From JBJENW01 sp051880395 (lineage in GTDB: Bacteria > Bacillota > Clostridia > Lachnospirales > Lachnospiraceae), in the NCBI GenBank assembly GCA_051880395.1, contig JBJENW010000003.1, positions 1-30,365 on the forward strand: a stretch of DNA of 30,365 bases, written 5' to 3'. Positions 17,282 through 24,180 of the stretch are shown here, in pieces (position 1 is the stretch's first letter; every line of letters begins with the position of its first letter). The position numbers and the translations under genes were made by a program. The notes under the pieces are model-generated. The model was not told the origin of the DNA and did not search any database. It saw nothing but the letters and a program-made list of their open reading frames with translations.

Positions 17282-17310
17282 ATTATAGCATATTTTACAA
17301 AAAATTTAAA
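17282..17310 (-). promoter_or_regulatory. Promoter of the LacI-like gene
   Basis: On the minus strand a TGC-TATAAT extended -10 (TATAAT at 17287-17282) lies 17 bases from a weak -35 TTTAAA (17310-17305). The predicted start is near 17275, about 34 bases before the start codon. The 307-base gap between the divergent genes (17242-17548) is otherwise very AT-rich. Confidence 0.55.
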
Positions 17311-17357
17311 GAATTTTGTCTTGTAATATGAAAAACATATAAAAATAAAAATGTGGG

Positions 17358-17387
17358 TTTACAAATCCATTGTTTTTATGCTATAAC
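17358..17387 (+). promoter_or_regulatory. Probable promoter of the TadZ-like small gene
   Basis: TTTACA (17358-17363) and an extended -10 TGC-TATAAC (TATAAC at 17382-17387) are separated by 18 bases. The leader would be about 155 bases long and strongly AT-rich. The -10 region ATGCTATAA is the same string used by the divergent promoter. Confidence 0.5.
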
Positions 17388-17548
17388 TATTTTTGTCGAA
17401 ACAATATTTTACATTTTTTATATCGAATCAATTCGTCTTGGAAAATAGTCTATTTGCTAATTTTTTTTAATTTCTTAAAAAATTTCCAATTATTTTAGAA
17501 ATGAAGAGTGTTTCAAAAAATTTTAGAAAGAGAAAGGAAAAGTAAAAA

Positions 17549-18085
17549 ATGAAAGTAGCATTTGTAGGTACAGAAGCGGAGAATGCTCAAATAGCAATGC
17601 AGTCTGTTCAGACCATGTGTGCGTTGCTGCAGAACAGACGACAAAAGGGATGGCTTTGTGAGCGATTACAATTTATTAATTGCCAGACTGGGAGCAAGAA
17701 GGAAGAATGCGAGAGAATACAAAATGCGGATATTCTTGTGAAAAGTTTTGATCAGTCCAAACAAGTGATGGAACATCACTTCGAGATGATTCCGAAGTAT
17801 CATGAAAAAACATTTTATCTGGTGCATAATTATTTAGAGCAGAGCAGATGGAATCGTACAGCGATTCAAAGAACCTGTCGGATACCGGAAGACAGACTTG
17901 GAATTTTACCGTATAATCAATATCTTTTAGGTGCACATCAAAGACAGAACATTCCCACTTATATTCATAAAAACTGGATTCAGCCAAAGCAGCAGGAAGC
18001 GCCTTTTTTTCATGAACTGGCATGGATCTCAGAAAAGATCATGCAACAGGCGGAACAGAAAAAACGCATGAATTTTTTCCGTTAA
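17549..18085 (+). CDS. Small protein resembling a TadZ/MinD-like protein without its P-loop
   Basis: I cannot assign this 178-residue protein with certainty. It has no signal peptide or membrane segment. The layout resembles the C-terminal part of MinD-like TadZ/CpaE proteins found with Tad loci: NADILVKSFDQSKQVMEHHFE (position of the 'vVVNLPQ' strand), KTFYLVHNYLEQSRWNRTAIQRTCRI ('lignY...sk.n.kni.r.y') and LGILPYNQYLLGAHQRQNIPTYI ('IPyn..f.dA...g'). The N terminus MKVAFVGTEAENAQIAMQSV takes the place where a deviant Walker A (KGGxGxTS) would be, but has no Gly-rich loop or Lys. If the relation is real it is a shortened pseudo-ATPase. Ribosome site AAAGGA precedes the ATG. It lies 1.5 kb upstream of the Tad-like operon, separated by an opposing CNNM gene. 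Confidence 0.6.
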   Translation: MKVAFVGTEAENAQIAMQSVQTMCALLQNRRQKGWLCERLQFINCQTGSKKEECERIQNADILVKSFDQSKQVMEHHFEMIPKYHEKTFYLVHNYLEQSRWNRTAIQRTCRIPEDRLGILPYNQYLLGAHQRQNIPTYIHKNWIQPKQQEAPFFHELAWISEKIMQQAEQKKRMNFFR

Positions 18086-18089
18086 AAAA

Positions 18090-18118
18090 AGCCTGTGTGC
18101 AAATAGACACACAGGGCT
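18090..18118 (-). terminator. Terminator, mainly for the CNNM gene
   Basis: A hairpin AGCC-TGTGTG / CACACAGGGCT (one bulged base, 8-base loop) is flanked on the left by seven A residues. On the minus strand this gives a stem followed by TTTTTTT, a good terminator for the gene ending at 18128. In the plus direction no T-tract follows, so it is probably weak for the gene ending at 18085. Confidence 0.75.
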
Positions 18119-18127
18119 AAAAACAAA

Positions 18128-19411
18128 TCAATCAGAATCATCTTCGTCAGCAAGTATGCGGCTTGCCACATTCATATAAACCGTTTCAATTCGGTTTTTG
18201 GAAACCTTTTCTGCGCGAAGCAGTACATGATCCGGTGTCAGAACCTGTTCACCTTTGAATGGCAGATGATCGAGAAGTTCAATAAAGTAGCCGCCGATCG
18301 AATCGTAATCCTCGGAGACAAAATCAAGATCTAATTGTTCGCAGAGATCTTCTAAGTTCATACTTCCGGCAACCAGATATTCGGTATTAGAAATCTGTTG
18401 AATATCTTCCGTTTCGTCTTCGTCATAGTCATCGCGGATTTCTCCGACAATCTCTTCCACCATATCCTCTAGTGTGATCAATCCGGCTGTGGAGCCATAT
18501 TCATCTAAGACGATCGCAAGGTTAAACGGAGACTGTTTCATCTCGACAAAAAGTTCAGAGATATTTTTATGTTCATACGTATAAAACGGTTCGCGCATCG
18601 CATCTTTGACAGAAAATTGCGTGGTATTCTGAAACAATAATAGATCTTTAATATTTAAGATACCAATTACATTGTCTGTCGTGTCTTTATAGACCGGAAT
18701 TCGCGTAAACCTGTTTTCCCGGAAGGTATCGATCAGTTCATCATAGGTACTGTCGATCGAAACGGCCATCATATCGATCCGCGGAACCATGATCTCTTTT
18801 ACCTGCGCGTCACCAAAGTCAAATACATTATTGATCATCTGGCGCTCTTCTTTTTCGATGATGCCGTTTTCATGGCTGACATCGACGATGGTTCTCAATT
18901 CCTCTTCGGTCAGCGTTGTTTGGGCTTCCTCGGTTTTGATTCCGAGTAGTCGAAGAAAGGCATGAGAAAGTGCATTTGTGATGATGATCAACGGTGTGAG
19001 AAGTTTCATCAGCCAGTAAATAACGCCGGAGTAAGCAAGCGCTAAGCTGTCCGCATTCAAGCTGGCAAGTGTTTTTGGAGAGATCTCACCGAAGATCAGA
19101 ATCAAAAGTGTCAAAACTCCGGTCGCGATGCCGGCGCCCACACTGCCGAAAAGGCGAATGGCGAGTGTTGTTGCGAGGGAAGATGCCGAAAGATTTACGA
19201 TATTATTTCCGATTAAGATCGCACCAAGCATTTTTCCCGAGTTGTCTGTAATTTTCAATACTCTTTTTGCTCGTTTGTTTCCATCTTCCGCAAGTGTACG
19301 CATTCGAATTTTATTGACAGTTGTGAATGCGGTTTCGGCGGAGGAAAAGAAGGCGGACAGAAAGAGCAAAAGAATTAAAACCAATAGCTGTCCTATGTCG
19401 TCAGAACCCAA
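18128..19411 (-). CDS. CNNM/CorC-family membrane protein (DUF21, CBS pair, CorC_HlyC domain)
   Basis: The 427-residue protein has an N-terminal CNNM (DUF21) transmembrane domain (~1-180) with hydrophobic spans near 8-24, 62-86, 92-108 and 125-148 and the typical FFSSAETAFTTVN and GEISPKTLA motifs. Two CBS motifs follow (~205-325, IMVPRIDMMAVSID ... LAIVLDEYGSTAGLITLEDMVEEIVGEI), then an acidic linker and a CorC_HlyC domain (~335-418). Members bind Mg-ATP through the CBS pair and are linked to Mg2+/Co2+ efflux; a transport role is inferred from the family. The start codon is TTG, forced by an in-frame stop four codons upstream and by AGGTGA spacing; no ATG is possible before the first membrane span. 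It runs opposite to the flanking Tad-related genes and has its own promoter and terminator. Confidence 0.93.
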   Translation of the reverse strand: MGSDDIGQLLVLILLLFLSAFFSSAETAFTTVNKIRMRTLAEDGNKRAKRVLKITDNSGKMLGAILIGNNIVNLSASSLATTLAIRLFGSVGAGIATGVLTLLILIFGEISPKTLASLNADSLALAYSGVIYWLMKLLTPLIIITNALSHAFLRLLGIKTEEAQTTLTEEELRTIVDVSHENGIIEKEERQMINNVFDFGDAQVKEIMVPRIDMMAVSIDSTYDELIDTFRENRFTRIPVYKDTTDNVIGILNIKDLLLFQNTTQFSVKDAMREPFYTYEHKNISELFVEMKQSPFNLAIVLDEYGSTAGLITLEDMVEEIVGEIRDDYDEDETEDIQQISNTEYLVAGSMNLEDLCEQLDLDFVSEDYDSIGGYFIELLDHLPFKGEQVLTPDHVLLRAEKVSKNRIETVYMNVASRILADEDDSD

Positions 19412-19440
19412 ATATTCGTCACCTCACAAAGATTATTTTT

Positions 19441-19466
19441 CAGACAAAAAACAGTTGTTTTGTCTG
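19441..19466. repeat. Perfect inverted repeat in the CNNM leader
   Basis: CAGACAAAA (19441-19449) and TTTTGTCTG (19458-19466) form a perfect 9-bp stem with an 8-base loop. It lies in the predicted 5' leader of the CNNM mRNA, 30 bases ahead of its TTG start. It could be a protein-binding site or an RNA hairpin; the function is unknown. Confidence 0.7.
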
Positions 19467-19481
19467 TTATGGAATAAGAAT

Positions 19482-19510
19482 ATCATAACGTAAAATAAGG
19501 GGCTTTGCAA
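19482..19510 (-). promoter_or_regulatory. Probable promoter of the CNNM gene
   Basis: On the minus strand TTGCAA (19510-19505) and TATGAT (19487-19482) are exactly 17 bases apart. The predicted start is near 19475 and the leader is about 64 bases. Confidence 0.55.
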
Positions 19511-19523
19511 TACATTATTTTAC
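19490..19523. promoter_or_regulatory. Inverted repeat around the CNNM -35 box, candidate operator
   Basis: Perfect 9-bp arms GTAAAATAA (19490-19498) and TTATTTTAC (19515-19523) surround a 16-base centre containing the -35 box TTGCAA of the predicted CNNM promoter. The site also lies 44 bases ahead of the first gene of the Tad-like operon, so one regulator could affect both. Confidence 0.55.
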
Positions 19524-19566
19524 ATTTTCTGCATGTAAGACCCGAAAAAGAAAGGAAGAAAACAAT

Positions 19567-19734
19567 ATGAAAGAAATTTTTGAACAGTATGGAGGAACCA
19601 TTATTACCGTCATTGCGATTTTTGCTTTGATCGCGATCATCCGGCTTGTGATCGGAAGTGATACGAGCAGTGTTATTTATCAGGGATTTCATGATATGAT
19701 TCAAAACTTTTATTCGAATGCTGGCGGAATTTAG
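19567..19734 (+). CDS. 55-residue single-span membrane protein, first gene of the Tad-like operon
   Basis: The product is MKEIFEQYGG at its N terminus, then a hydrophobic span (~11-29, TIITVIAIFALIAIIRLVI), a short polar tail with aromatic residues (YQGF, NFY) and the ending AGGI. It has no signal cleavage site. The N-terminal pattern M-K/E-x-I-x-E/Q/D-x-x-G/A is shared with other small proteins of the same operon (22785-22892, 22905-23048 and the N terminus of 23061-23549). The size and early membrane span recall Flp pilins, but the Flp leader (G followed by xxxxEY) is not present. It starts after AAAGAAAGGAAG and ends 14 bases before the CpaF-type ATPase. A pilin-like or assembly subunit role is inferred from position only. 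Confidence 0.75.
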   Translation: MKEIFEQYGGTIITVIAIFALIAIIRLVIGSDTSSVIYQGFHDMIQNFYSNAGGI

Positions 19735-19748
19735 AAAGGAGAACGGTT

Positions 19749-20834
19749 ATGAAATCTGAAATTTGCATGACAGAAGAATTTTTTGGGCCATTCTGGCCGT
19801 ATGTGGAGAAAAAAGAGATCACGGATATTGATTTTAACGGCACACAGTTGTGGGTGCGCGATCTGCAGGGAAACCGGTGGGAAGTCAAAGATCATGGTGT
19901 GACACCACAGTTTATCGAGCAGTTCACACATCGGATCGCAAACAAAGTCAGCAAACCGTTTAACCGTGTCTACAATCTGCTTGAAGCAGAGACAAAGACG
20001 CTGCGTATCAGTATCGTACATGAGTCGGCGGCAGTTTCCGGGCGCAGCATCTGTATTCGAAAAGCGCCGCCGTATCTTCGGATGAATGCAAAAGATGCAT
20101 TAAGACAGAAGTACTGCAGCAGAGAAATGTTGATGCTTTTGGCGAATTGTGTGAAAGCCCGGATGAATCTGGTTTTTTGTGGAGAACCGGGAGTGGGAAA
20201 AACAGAATGTGCAAAGTTTTTCTCTCAGTTTATTCCGGCTGAGGATCGTGTGATCACCATTGAGGACAGTCTGGAGTGGCATTATAAAGAAATCAATCCG
20301 GGAAAGGATTGTGTAGAATTGCAGGTAAAAGAGGGATTTGAGTATCAAAAGGCCATTAAAACGTCCCTGCGTCAGAATCCGAAATGGATCATGCTTTCGG
20401 AAGCACGTTCTACGGAAGTGAAGGCGCTGATGGAGTGCTGGTCGACAGGAGTGCGTGGTTTTACAACCCTTCACACGGATGATGTGAGAAAAATTCCAGA
20501 CCGTATTTTGAATATGATGGAAAGCCGTACGGATGCAGAGCGCATGGAAAATGATGTCTATACATATGTGGATGTGGGAATTCTTTTGCGTATGAAAGCA
20601 GATGCAGATGGCAGACAGTACCGCTATATAGATCAGATCTGTTTTTATACGCGCCAAAATTTTCAAAATGAGATAACAATGATCGCATCGGACGGAGAAC
20701 TTGTGGAAAAAAATCTTCCGCCGGAGGTAGAAAGAAAGCTGAGTCGGGCAGGAATTGGTGATGCATTTTATCAAGAAGAGATTGCCTGTCAGCTACAGTT
20801 AAAAACGGGGGAAAATTATGAAAGGGCGTTGTAA
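19749..20834 (+). CDS. cpaF: CpaF/TadA-type secretion ATPase
   Basis: The 361-residue cytoplasmic ATPase belongs to the type II/IV secretion ATPase superfamily that powers Tad pilus assembly. Visible motifs: N-terminal domain with ITDIDFNGTQLWVRD (~24-38) and RISIVHESAAVSGRSICIRK (~86-105); Walker A GEPGVGKT (145-152); Asp box TIEDSLEW (170-177); a Walker B/GExR-type segment LSEARSTE (216-223), which departs from the usual VGEVRGxE while keeping the Glu and Arg; and a His box TLHTDD (240-245). It is somewhat shorter than many CpaF proteins and lacks the long N-terminal helical region. Ribosome site AAAGGAG is well placed. The gene overlaps the next, the platform protein, by 17 bases, as expected for partners in one complex. 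Confidence 0.88.
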   Translation: MKSEICMTEEFFGPFWPYVEKKEITDIDFNGTQLWVRDLQGNRWEVKDHGVTPQFIEQFTHRIANKVSKPFNRVYNLLEAETKTLRISIVHESAAVSGRSICIRKAPPYLRMNAKDALRQKYCSREMLMLLANCVKARMNLVFCGEPGVGKTECAKFFSQFIPAEDRVITIEDSLEWHYKEINPGKDCVELQVKEGFEYQKAIKTSLRQNPKWIMLSEARSTEVKALMECWSTGVRGFTTLHTDDVRKIPDRILNMMESRTDAERMENDVYTYVDVGILLRMKADADGRQYRYIDQICFYTRQNFQNEITMIASDGELVEKNLPPEVERKLSRAGIGDAFYQEEIACQLQLKTGENYERAL

Positions 20835-22380
20835 GATTCATCCAAAACCGTTAAAAAAACAGAAAAGAAAACAGAAAAACAGAGAGAAAAAATCGTCCAA
20901 AATGGCACTGTGGTATCTGTATTATCCGAATTTAAAGCTAGAGCTGCAGCAGTTTGACTGTGTTCTTTCTGTCTGGAAGTATTTGGGGCTGCTTCTTTCG
21001 GCTTCGGTTCTTTTATTTCTGATGGGTGAATTGTTTCACATGCGGATTTTGTATCGTTTCTTGGTTGTGGCAGTCACAGTCGGAGTCTTTCCGGCAATGA
21101 TTCGAAATCGTGCAAAGCGCAGATTCGAGGATAAGCGATTTTCGGATGTTGGAATTTACATGGAGCAGATGCTGTATGCATTTCAAAAAGAGCAGAAAAT
21201 CGTAACGGCACTCGACAATGTGCGTACGTTGTTTCCGCAGGGACGGATGCATGAGGCATTAGAGCATGCATTACAGCAGATGGAGTCTGATTATCGCTCG
21301 GAATCCCCGGTACATGAGGCACTAAAGAAGATCGAGCAGGGGTATTCCTGTGACAGATTGCACGCGATGCATCAGTTTATGGAAAAAGTAGAACTGCTTG
21401 GCGGTTCTTATGACAATTCCATTGAGCTTTTGCTGAATGACAAACATATGTGGGAAAAACGGATTCTGGAACGGAAAAAGGAAGCGGAAAGTACGAGAAG
21501 AAATGTGATCGTTTCCATCGTTTTGTCCCTTCTGGTCTGTGTTTCTACATTGTACTTTATGCCAAAGGATATGGATATTCTGGCCTTTTCTGTCACACAT
21601 CTGTCGGCAGCGGTTGTGCTTGTCTTAGATCTTTTCATTTTGTATAAAGCGGATCAAAAGTTGACCTGTGACTGGCTGAATTCCCAAAACAGTGCAAGTG
21701 ACCGAACGTTGGAGAAACAGTATCTGCGCTTTGTGCAGTACGATGAAAAAAAAGAGCAGAAAAAAAGTTTTTTCTATAGTTTGATCCCGGCGGTCTTTTT
21801 TGGAAAAACGCTGGTGTGTCATCAGATGAAAGGGGCACTTCTTTTTGGGAGTTTGACGTTCTTTTTTTTGATGCAGCACAAGATCGGCCATACGTTGAAT
21901 CAAAAACGCGTGACAAAGGAAGTGGAAAAGGCGTTTCCACAGTGGCTGATGGAGATTGCACTTTTATTACAGGTGGACAATGTGCAGGTGTCTTTGAAAA
22001 AAACGTATGACAGTGCACCGGCGATCTTACGACCGGCACTTTTGGAACTGGTGAAAAAGCTGGAGCGAAATCCGGAAGCGGTCACACCGTACACGGATTT
22101 TTTGCAGGAGTTGGAGCTGCCGGAAATTCAGGCGGCGATGAAAATGCTGTATTCGATCTCAAACGGAACAGGTGGAGATGCCTCCCAACAGATTTATGAG
22201 ATTATTCAGAGAAATCACATTCTGATGGATCAGGCAGAAAAAATTCAACAACAGGAGCAGGCGGCAGGATGCAATATTTATTTTTTACTCCCGATGCTTT
22301 CCGGTGCGTTGAAACTGATTTTGGATCTGTCCGTATTTTTGGTGGCGTTTTTACAGATGGGCGGACAGACTATGTCATAG
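20818..22380 (+). CDS. Fused TadB-TadC-like platform protein (two T2SSF-type domains)
   Basis: The 520-residue membrane protein starts with a very basic tail (1-29). It has hydrophobic spans near 54-70, 80-94, 229-246, 256-276, 338-352 and 487-513. Two cytoplasmic helical regions each look like a type II secretion F domain: ~113-225 (MEQMLYAFQKEQKIVTALDNV ... MHQFMEKVELLGGSYDNSIELLL) and ~372-485 (FPQWLMEIALLLQVDNVQVSLKKTYDSAPAILRPALLELVKKL ... MLYSISNGTGGDASQQIYEII). Canonical Tad systems encode these as two separate ~300-residue proteins, TadB and TadC; here one gene seems to carry both. It would form the inner-membrane platform on which the ATPase acts. Start codon follows GGGGGA and lies inside the ATPase gene. 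Confidence 0.78.
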   Translation: MKGRCKIHPKPLKKQKRKQKNREKKSSKMALWYLYYPNLKLELQQFDCVLSVWKYLGLLLSASVLLFLMGELFHMRILYRFLVVAVTVGVFPAMIRNRAKRRFEDKRFSDVGIYMEQMLYAFQKEQKIVTALDNVRTLFPQGRMHEALEHALQQMESDYRSESPVHEALKKIEQGYSCDRLHAMHQFMEKVELLGGSYDNSIELLLNDKHMWEKRILERKKEAESTRRNVIVSIVLSLLVCVSTLYFMPKDMDILAFSVTHLSAAVVLVLDLFILYKADQKLTCDWLNSQNSASDRTLEKQYLRFVQYDEKKEQKKSFFYSLIPAVFFGKTLVCHQMKGALLFGSLTFFFLMQHKIGHTLNQKRVTKEVEKAFPQWLMEIALLLQVDNVQVSLKKTYDSAPAILRPALLELVKKLERNPEAVTPYTDFLQELELPEIQAAMKMLYSISNGTGGDASQQIYEIIQRNHILMDQAEKIQQQEQAAGCNIYFLLPMLSGALKLILDLSVFLVAFLQMGGQTMS

Positions 22381-22398
22381 TCAGGAAAGGAGAAAAGG

Positions 22399-22773
22399 AT
22401 GGAAACCGTACAAAAAAGTTTTTTGGGACTATTTTTTCTGTTGCTTTTGGTGGTGTTGTTAACTGGAATTTTAAGCATGCAGGTGCGCGTTTCAAATGCC
22501 AGGGATTATCACGCGGATGCTGTGGCAGAGATTGAAAACAGTAATTTCAGCCCGCGTGTGATCAATGCATGTGTGCAGGAGGCAAAGAGTCTGGGATACG
22601 ATATGAAAGTGACGCTGTATCGGGAAGAAGCCCGTGCGGAGGTTGTGACACAACAGAACCCGGCGAAAAATACACAAGAGGTCTATCTGGCATCTGTGGA
22701 GATGGAATATCCGTATCAGTTTTTGTTTTTGAATCTGGATGAAAAAAAGAGTGTTCGCGCATTTGCACGTTGA
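22399..22773 (+). CDS. TadE/F- or pseudopilin-like membrane protein
   Basis: The 124-residue product has a short N-terminal tail (METVQKS), one strong hydrophobic span (~8-26, FLGLFFLLLLVVLLTGILS) and an extracytoplasmic domain of ~95 residues rich in Glu and beta-forming residues (MKVTLYREEARAEVV, VYLASVEMEYPYQFLFLNL). An early membrane span followed by a small soluble domain is the layout of TadE/TadF-type pseudopilins, but the G/xxxxE-Y processing site is not seen. Ribosome site AAAGGAG; 18 bases after the platform gene. Role as a minor pilus or alignment subunit is inferred from the position and shape; a DUF4320-like family is a possible alternative. Confidence 0.7.
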   Translation: METVQKSFLGLFFLLLLVVLLTGILSMQVRVSNARDYHADAVAEIENSNFSPRVINACVQEAKSLGYDMKVTLYREEARAEVVTQQNPAKNTQEVYLASVEMEYPYQFLFLNLDEKKSVRAFAR

Positions 22774-22784
22774 GAGGTCAGAGC

Positions 22785-22892
22785 ATGAAAAAAATATTAG
22801 ATGAATTTGCGGAGACAATGGTGTATTTGGTCGTAGGTGGTGTGATCACAGGTGTGTTGTACAAAATTCTTACGATCTGCGCCTCATATTGA
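22785..22892 (+). CDS. 35-residue single-span membrane protein
   Basis: This very short gene encodes MKKILDEFAE followed by a glycine-containing hydrophobic span (TMVYLVVGGVITGVLYKIL) and ends ICASY. It has a ribosome site (GAGAGGTCA) seven bases before the ATG and fits in an 11- and 12-base spacing between its neighbours, which supports it being translated. The N-terminal pattern matches the other small proteins of the operon. The function is unknown; a pilin-like or assembly role is inferred from context only. Confidence 0.65.
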   Translation: MKKILDEFAETMVYLVVGGVITGVLYKILTICASY

Positions 22893-22904
22893 CAGGAGAA
22901 GAAA

Positions 22905-23048
22905 ATGGAAAAAATCATAGAAGAGAGCAGTGGTCTGATTCTTGGAATCATGGGAACATTGATTATTTTTGCTGTTTTAGCAGCACTGCTTAGCGATGGA
23001 GGACCTTTAAGGGAAGCAATTCTTTATTATATGGAAAGTGGAATTTAG
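22905..23048 (+). CDS. 47-residue single-span membrane protein
   Basis: The product opens with MEKIIEESSG, continues with a hydrophobic span (~11-29) and closes with an amphipathic tail ending YYMESGI. It closely parallels the 55-residue first gene of the operon, which ends in SNAGGI. AGGAG at 22894-22898 is a good ribosome site. It sits 12 bases after the 35-residue gene and 12 before the next. It probably belongs to the same small-protein family as its neighbours; function unknown. Confidence 0.7.
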   Translation: MEKIIEESSGLILGIMGTLIIFAVLAALLSDGGPLREAILYYMESGI

Positions 23049-23060
23049 AAAAGAGGAACA

Positions 23061-23549
23061 ATGAAAACAATTTTACAACAATATGCCGGTGTGATCTTGG
23101 CTGTTTTGACTGCAGCGGCGGTATTATTTTTTCTCACCATAGTAAAAGATGATCAAGGGAATCGCGGATGGAAAGAACTATTGCGAAAACAAAGCGATTT
23201 TCAGACAACAGAGCGAACTGGTTCGGATGAAGCGGCAGAGCAGTTTTACGCGCAAAGAACAAAACCGGTCATTTCTTATGTTGGCGGAAAAGGAAAACAG
23301 ATTCGGCATGTGAAGGCTGGTGAGCGGACGAATCTGTGTGATTTTTTTCAAGCTGTGGATGCAGAGAAAAAAGCAGCGCATCTAAGGATACTGCGGGTAG
23401 AAACGGAAGACGGGCGGCTTTTGGAAGAAAAAAAAGAGACGGTCTTGTTTCCAACGCCGGGAAAATATTTTGTAGTAGTACAGGCGACAGACGAGGAAAA
23501 GGTGACAAAGATTCAGCGGTTTGCGATACCGGTAGATGTCGCATTTTAG
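23061..23549 (+). CDS. Membrane-anchored protein with small-protein-type N terminus and Ig-like tail
   Basis: The 162-residue product begins MKTILQQYAG and a hydrophobic span (~11-27), the same N-terminal pattern as the small proteins of this operon. It then extends into a ~130-residue extracytoplasmic part. The last ~75 residues (LRILRVETEDGRLLEEKKETVLFPTPGKYFVVVQATDEEKVTKIQRFAIPV) look like an Ig/cadherin-type beta sandwich, with PTPGKYFVVVQATD as the typical F-G strand region. It may be an elongated or capping subunit of whatever the small proteins form. AGAGGA precedes the ATG. Confidence 0.75.
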   Translation: MKTILQQYAGVILAVLTAAAVLFFLTIVKDDQGNRGWKELLRKQSDFQTTERTGSDEAAEQFYAQRTKPVISYVGGKGKQIRHVKAGERTNLCDFFQAVDAEKKAAHLRILRVETEDGRLLEEKKETVLFPTPGKYFVVVQATDEEKVTKIQRFAIPVDVAF

Positions 23550-23562
23550 AAAAGAGGAAAAA

Positions 23563-24180
23563 ATGAAACAGACAATTTATGGTGTGGTGGCGGCGGTATG
23601 CGTGTTACTTGGTGTGTTTATTTCGTTGACGCTGTATGGTCGTTACAGTCGACAGAATGAATTGGAAGATCAGATGGCAGCTGCGATGAAAGAGACGATG
23701 AAAGAGGTACAGGCAGGGCAGATTTCGACAGAGAATGCGATGACAGAAACCTTTTTGAAATATCTTTTGGTGCGGATGGATGCATCGTGTGAACTGACGG
23801 TCAATATCCTGACAGCGGATGTCGAACATGGACTGATGCGCGCGGAAGTGGTAGAGACGTATCGTCATCCAACCGGGCAGAAAGGACAGTTGTCTTGTCA
23901 AAAAACAATTTTGATCGATGAGCAGAAACAAGAGGAAAAACCGACAACCTGTAAGCTCACATTTTATAGTGAGAGCGCATCCGGTGCTTCCACTTTGTAT
24001 AAAACGTATGTGTTGCAGCAGGGAGAAAATCTGCCTCAGCCCAAAGCTCCTGTGTGTAAAAATAAGGTGTTTTGTGGATGGCAGACGAAAAATGGGGAGA
24101 CGGTGACGTTTGCAGGAAACAAAGTGTCGACAGATCAGACATATTATGCTTGTTTTAGAGAAGAAAGGAACGGAGAATGA
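23563..24180 (+). CDS. Membrane-anchored protein ending in an InlB-type repeat
   Basis: The start at 23563 follows AGAGGAAAA and gives 205 residues; an in-frame ATG at 23536 would overlap the previous gene. A single hydrophobic span (~8-24) is followed by a helical Met/Glu-rich stretch (NELEDQMAAAMKETMKEVQAG), a beta-rich domain with a Cys pair, and one InlB B-type repeat at the C terminus (~145-200: TYVLQQGENLPQP ... VFCGWQTKNGETVTF ... DQTYYACF). InlB B-repeats are small beta-grasp-like modules of surface adhesins. It overlaps the next gene by four bases (ATGA), a sign of coupled translation with the large InlB-repeat protein and hence of a shared task. Confidence 0.8.
   Translation: MKQTIYGVVAAVCVLLGVFISLTLYGRYSRQNELEDQMAAAMKETMKEVQAGQISTENAMTETFLKYLLVRMDASCELTVNILTADVEHGLMRAEVVETYRHPTGQKGQLSCQKTILIDEQKQEEKPTTCKLTFYSESASGASTLYKTYVLQQGENLPQPKAPVCKNKVFCGWQTKNGETVTFAGNKVSTDQTYYACFREERNGE

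Noticed and set aside
17388..17548. AT-rich leader upstream of the TadZ-like gene as a riboswitch or small RNA
   Set aside because: Only weak A/T pairings are visible; no conserved riboswitch core or terminator was recognised.
20100..22094. Several 65-225-codon minus-strand frames under the ATPase and platform genes
   Set aside because: They are antisense to well-supported genes, are rich in His/Cys/Ser/Phe and have no ribosome sites or domains.
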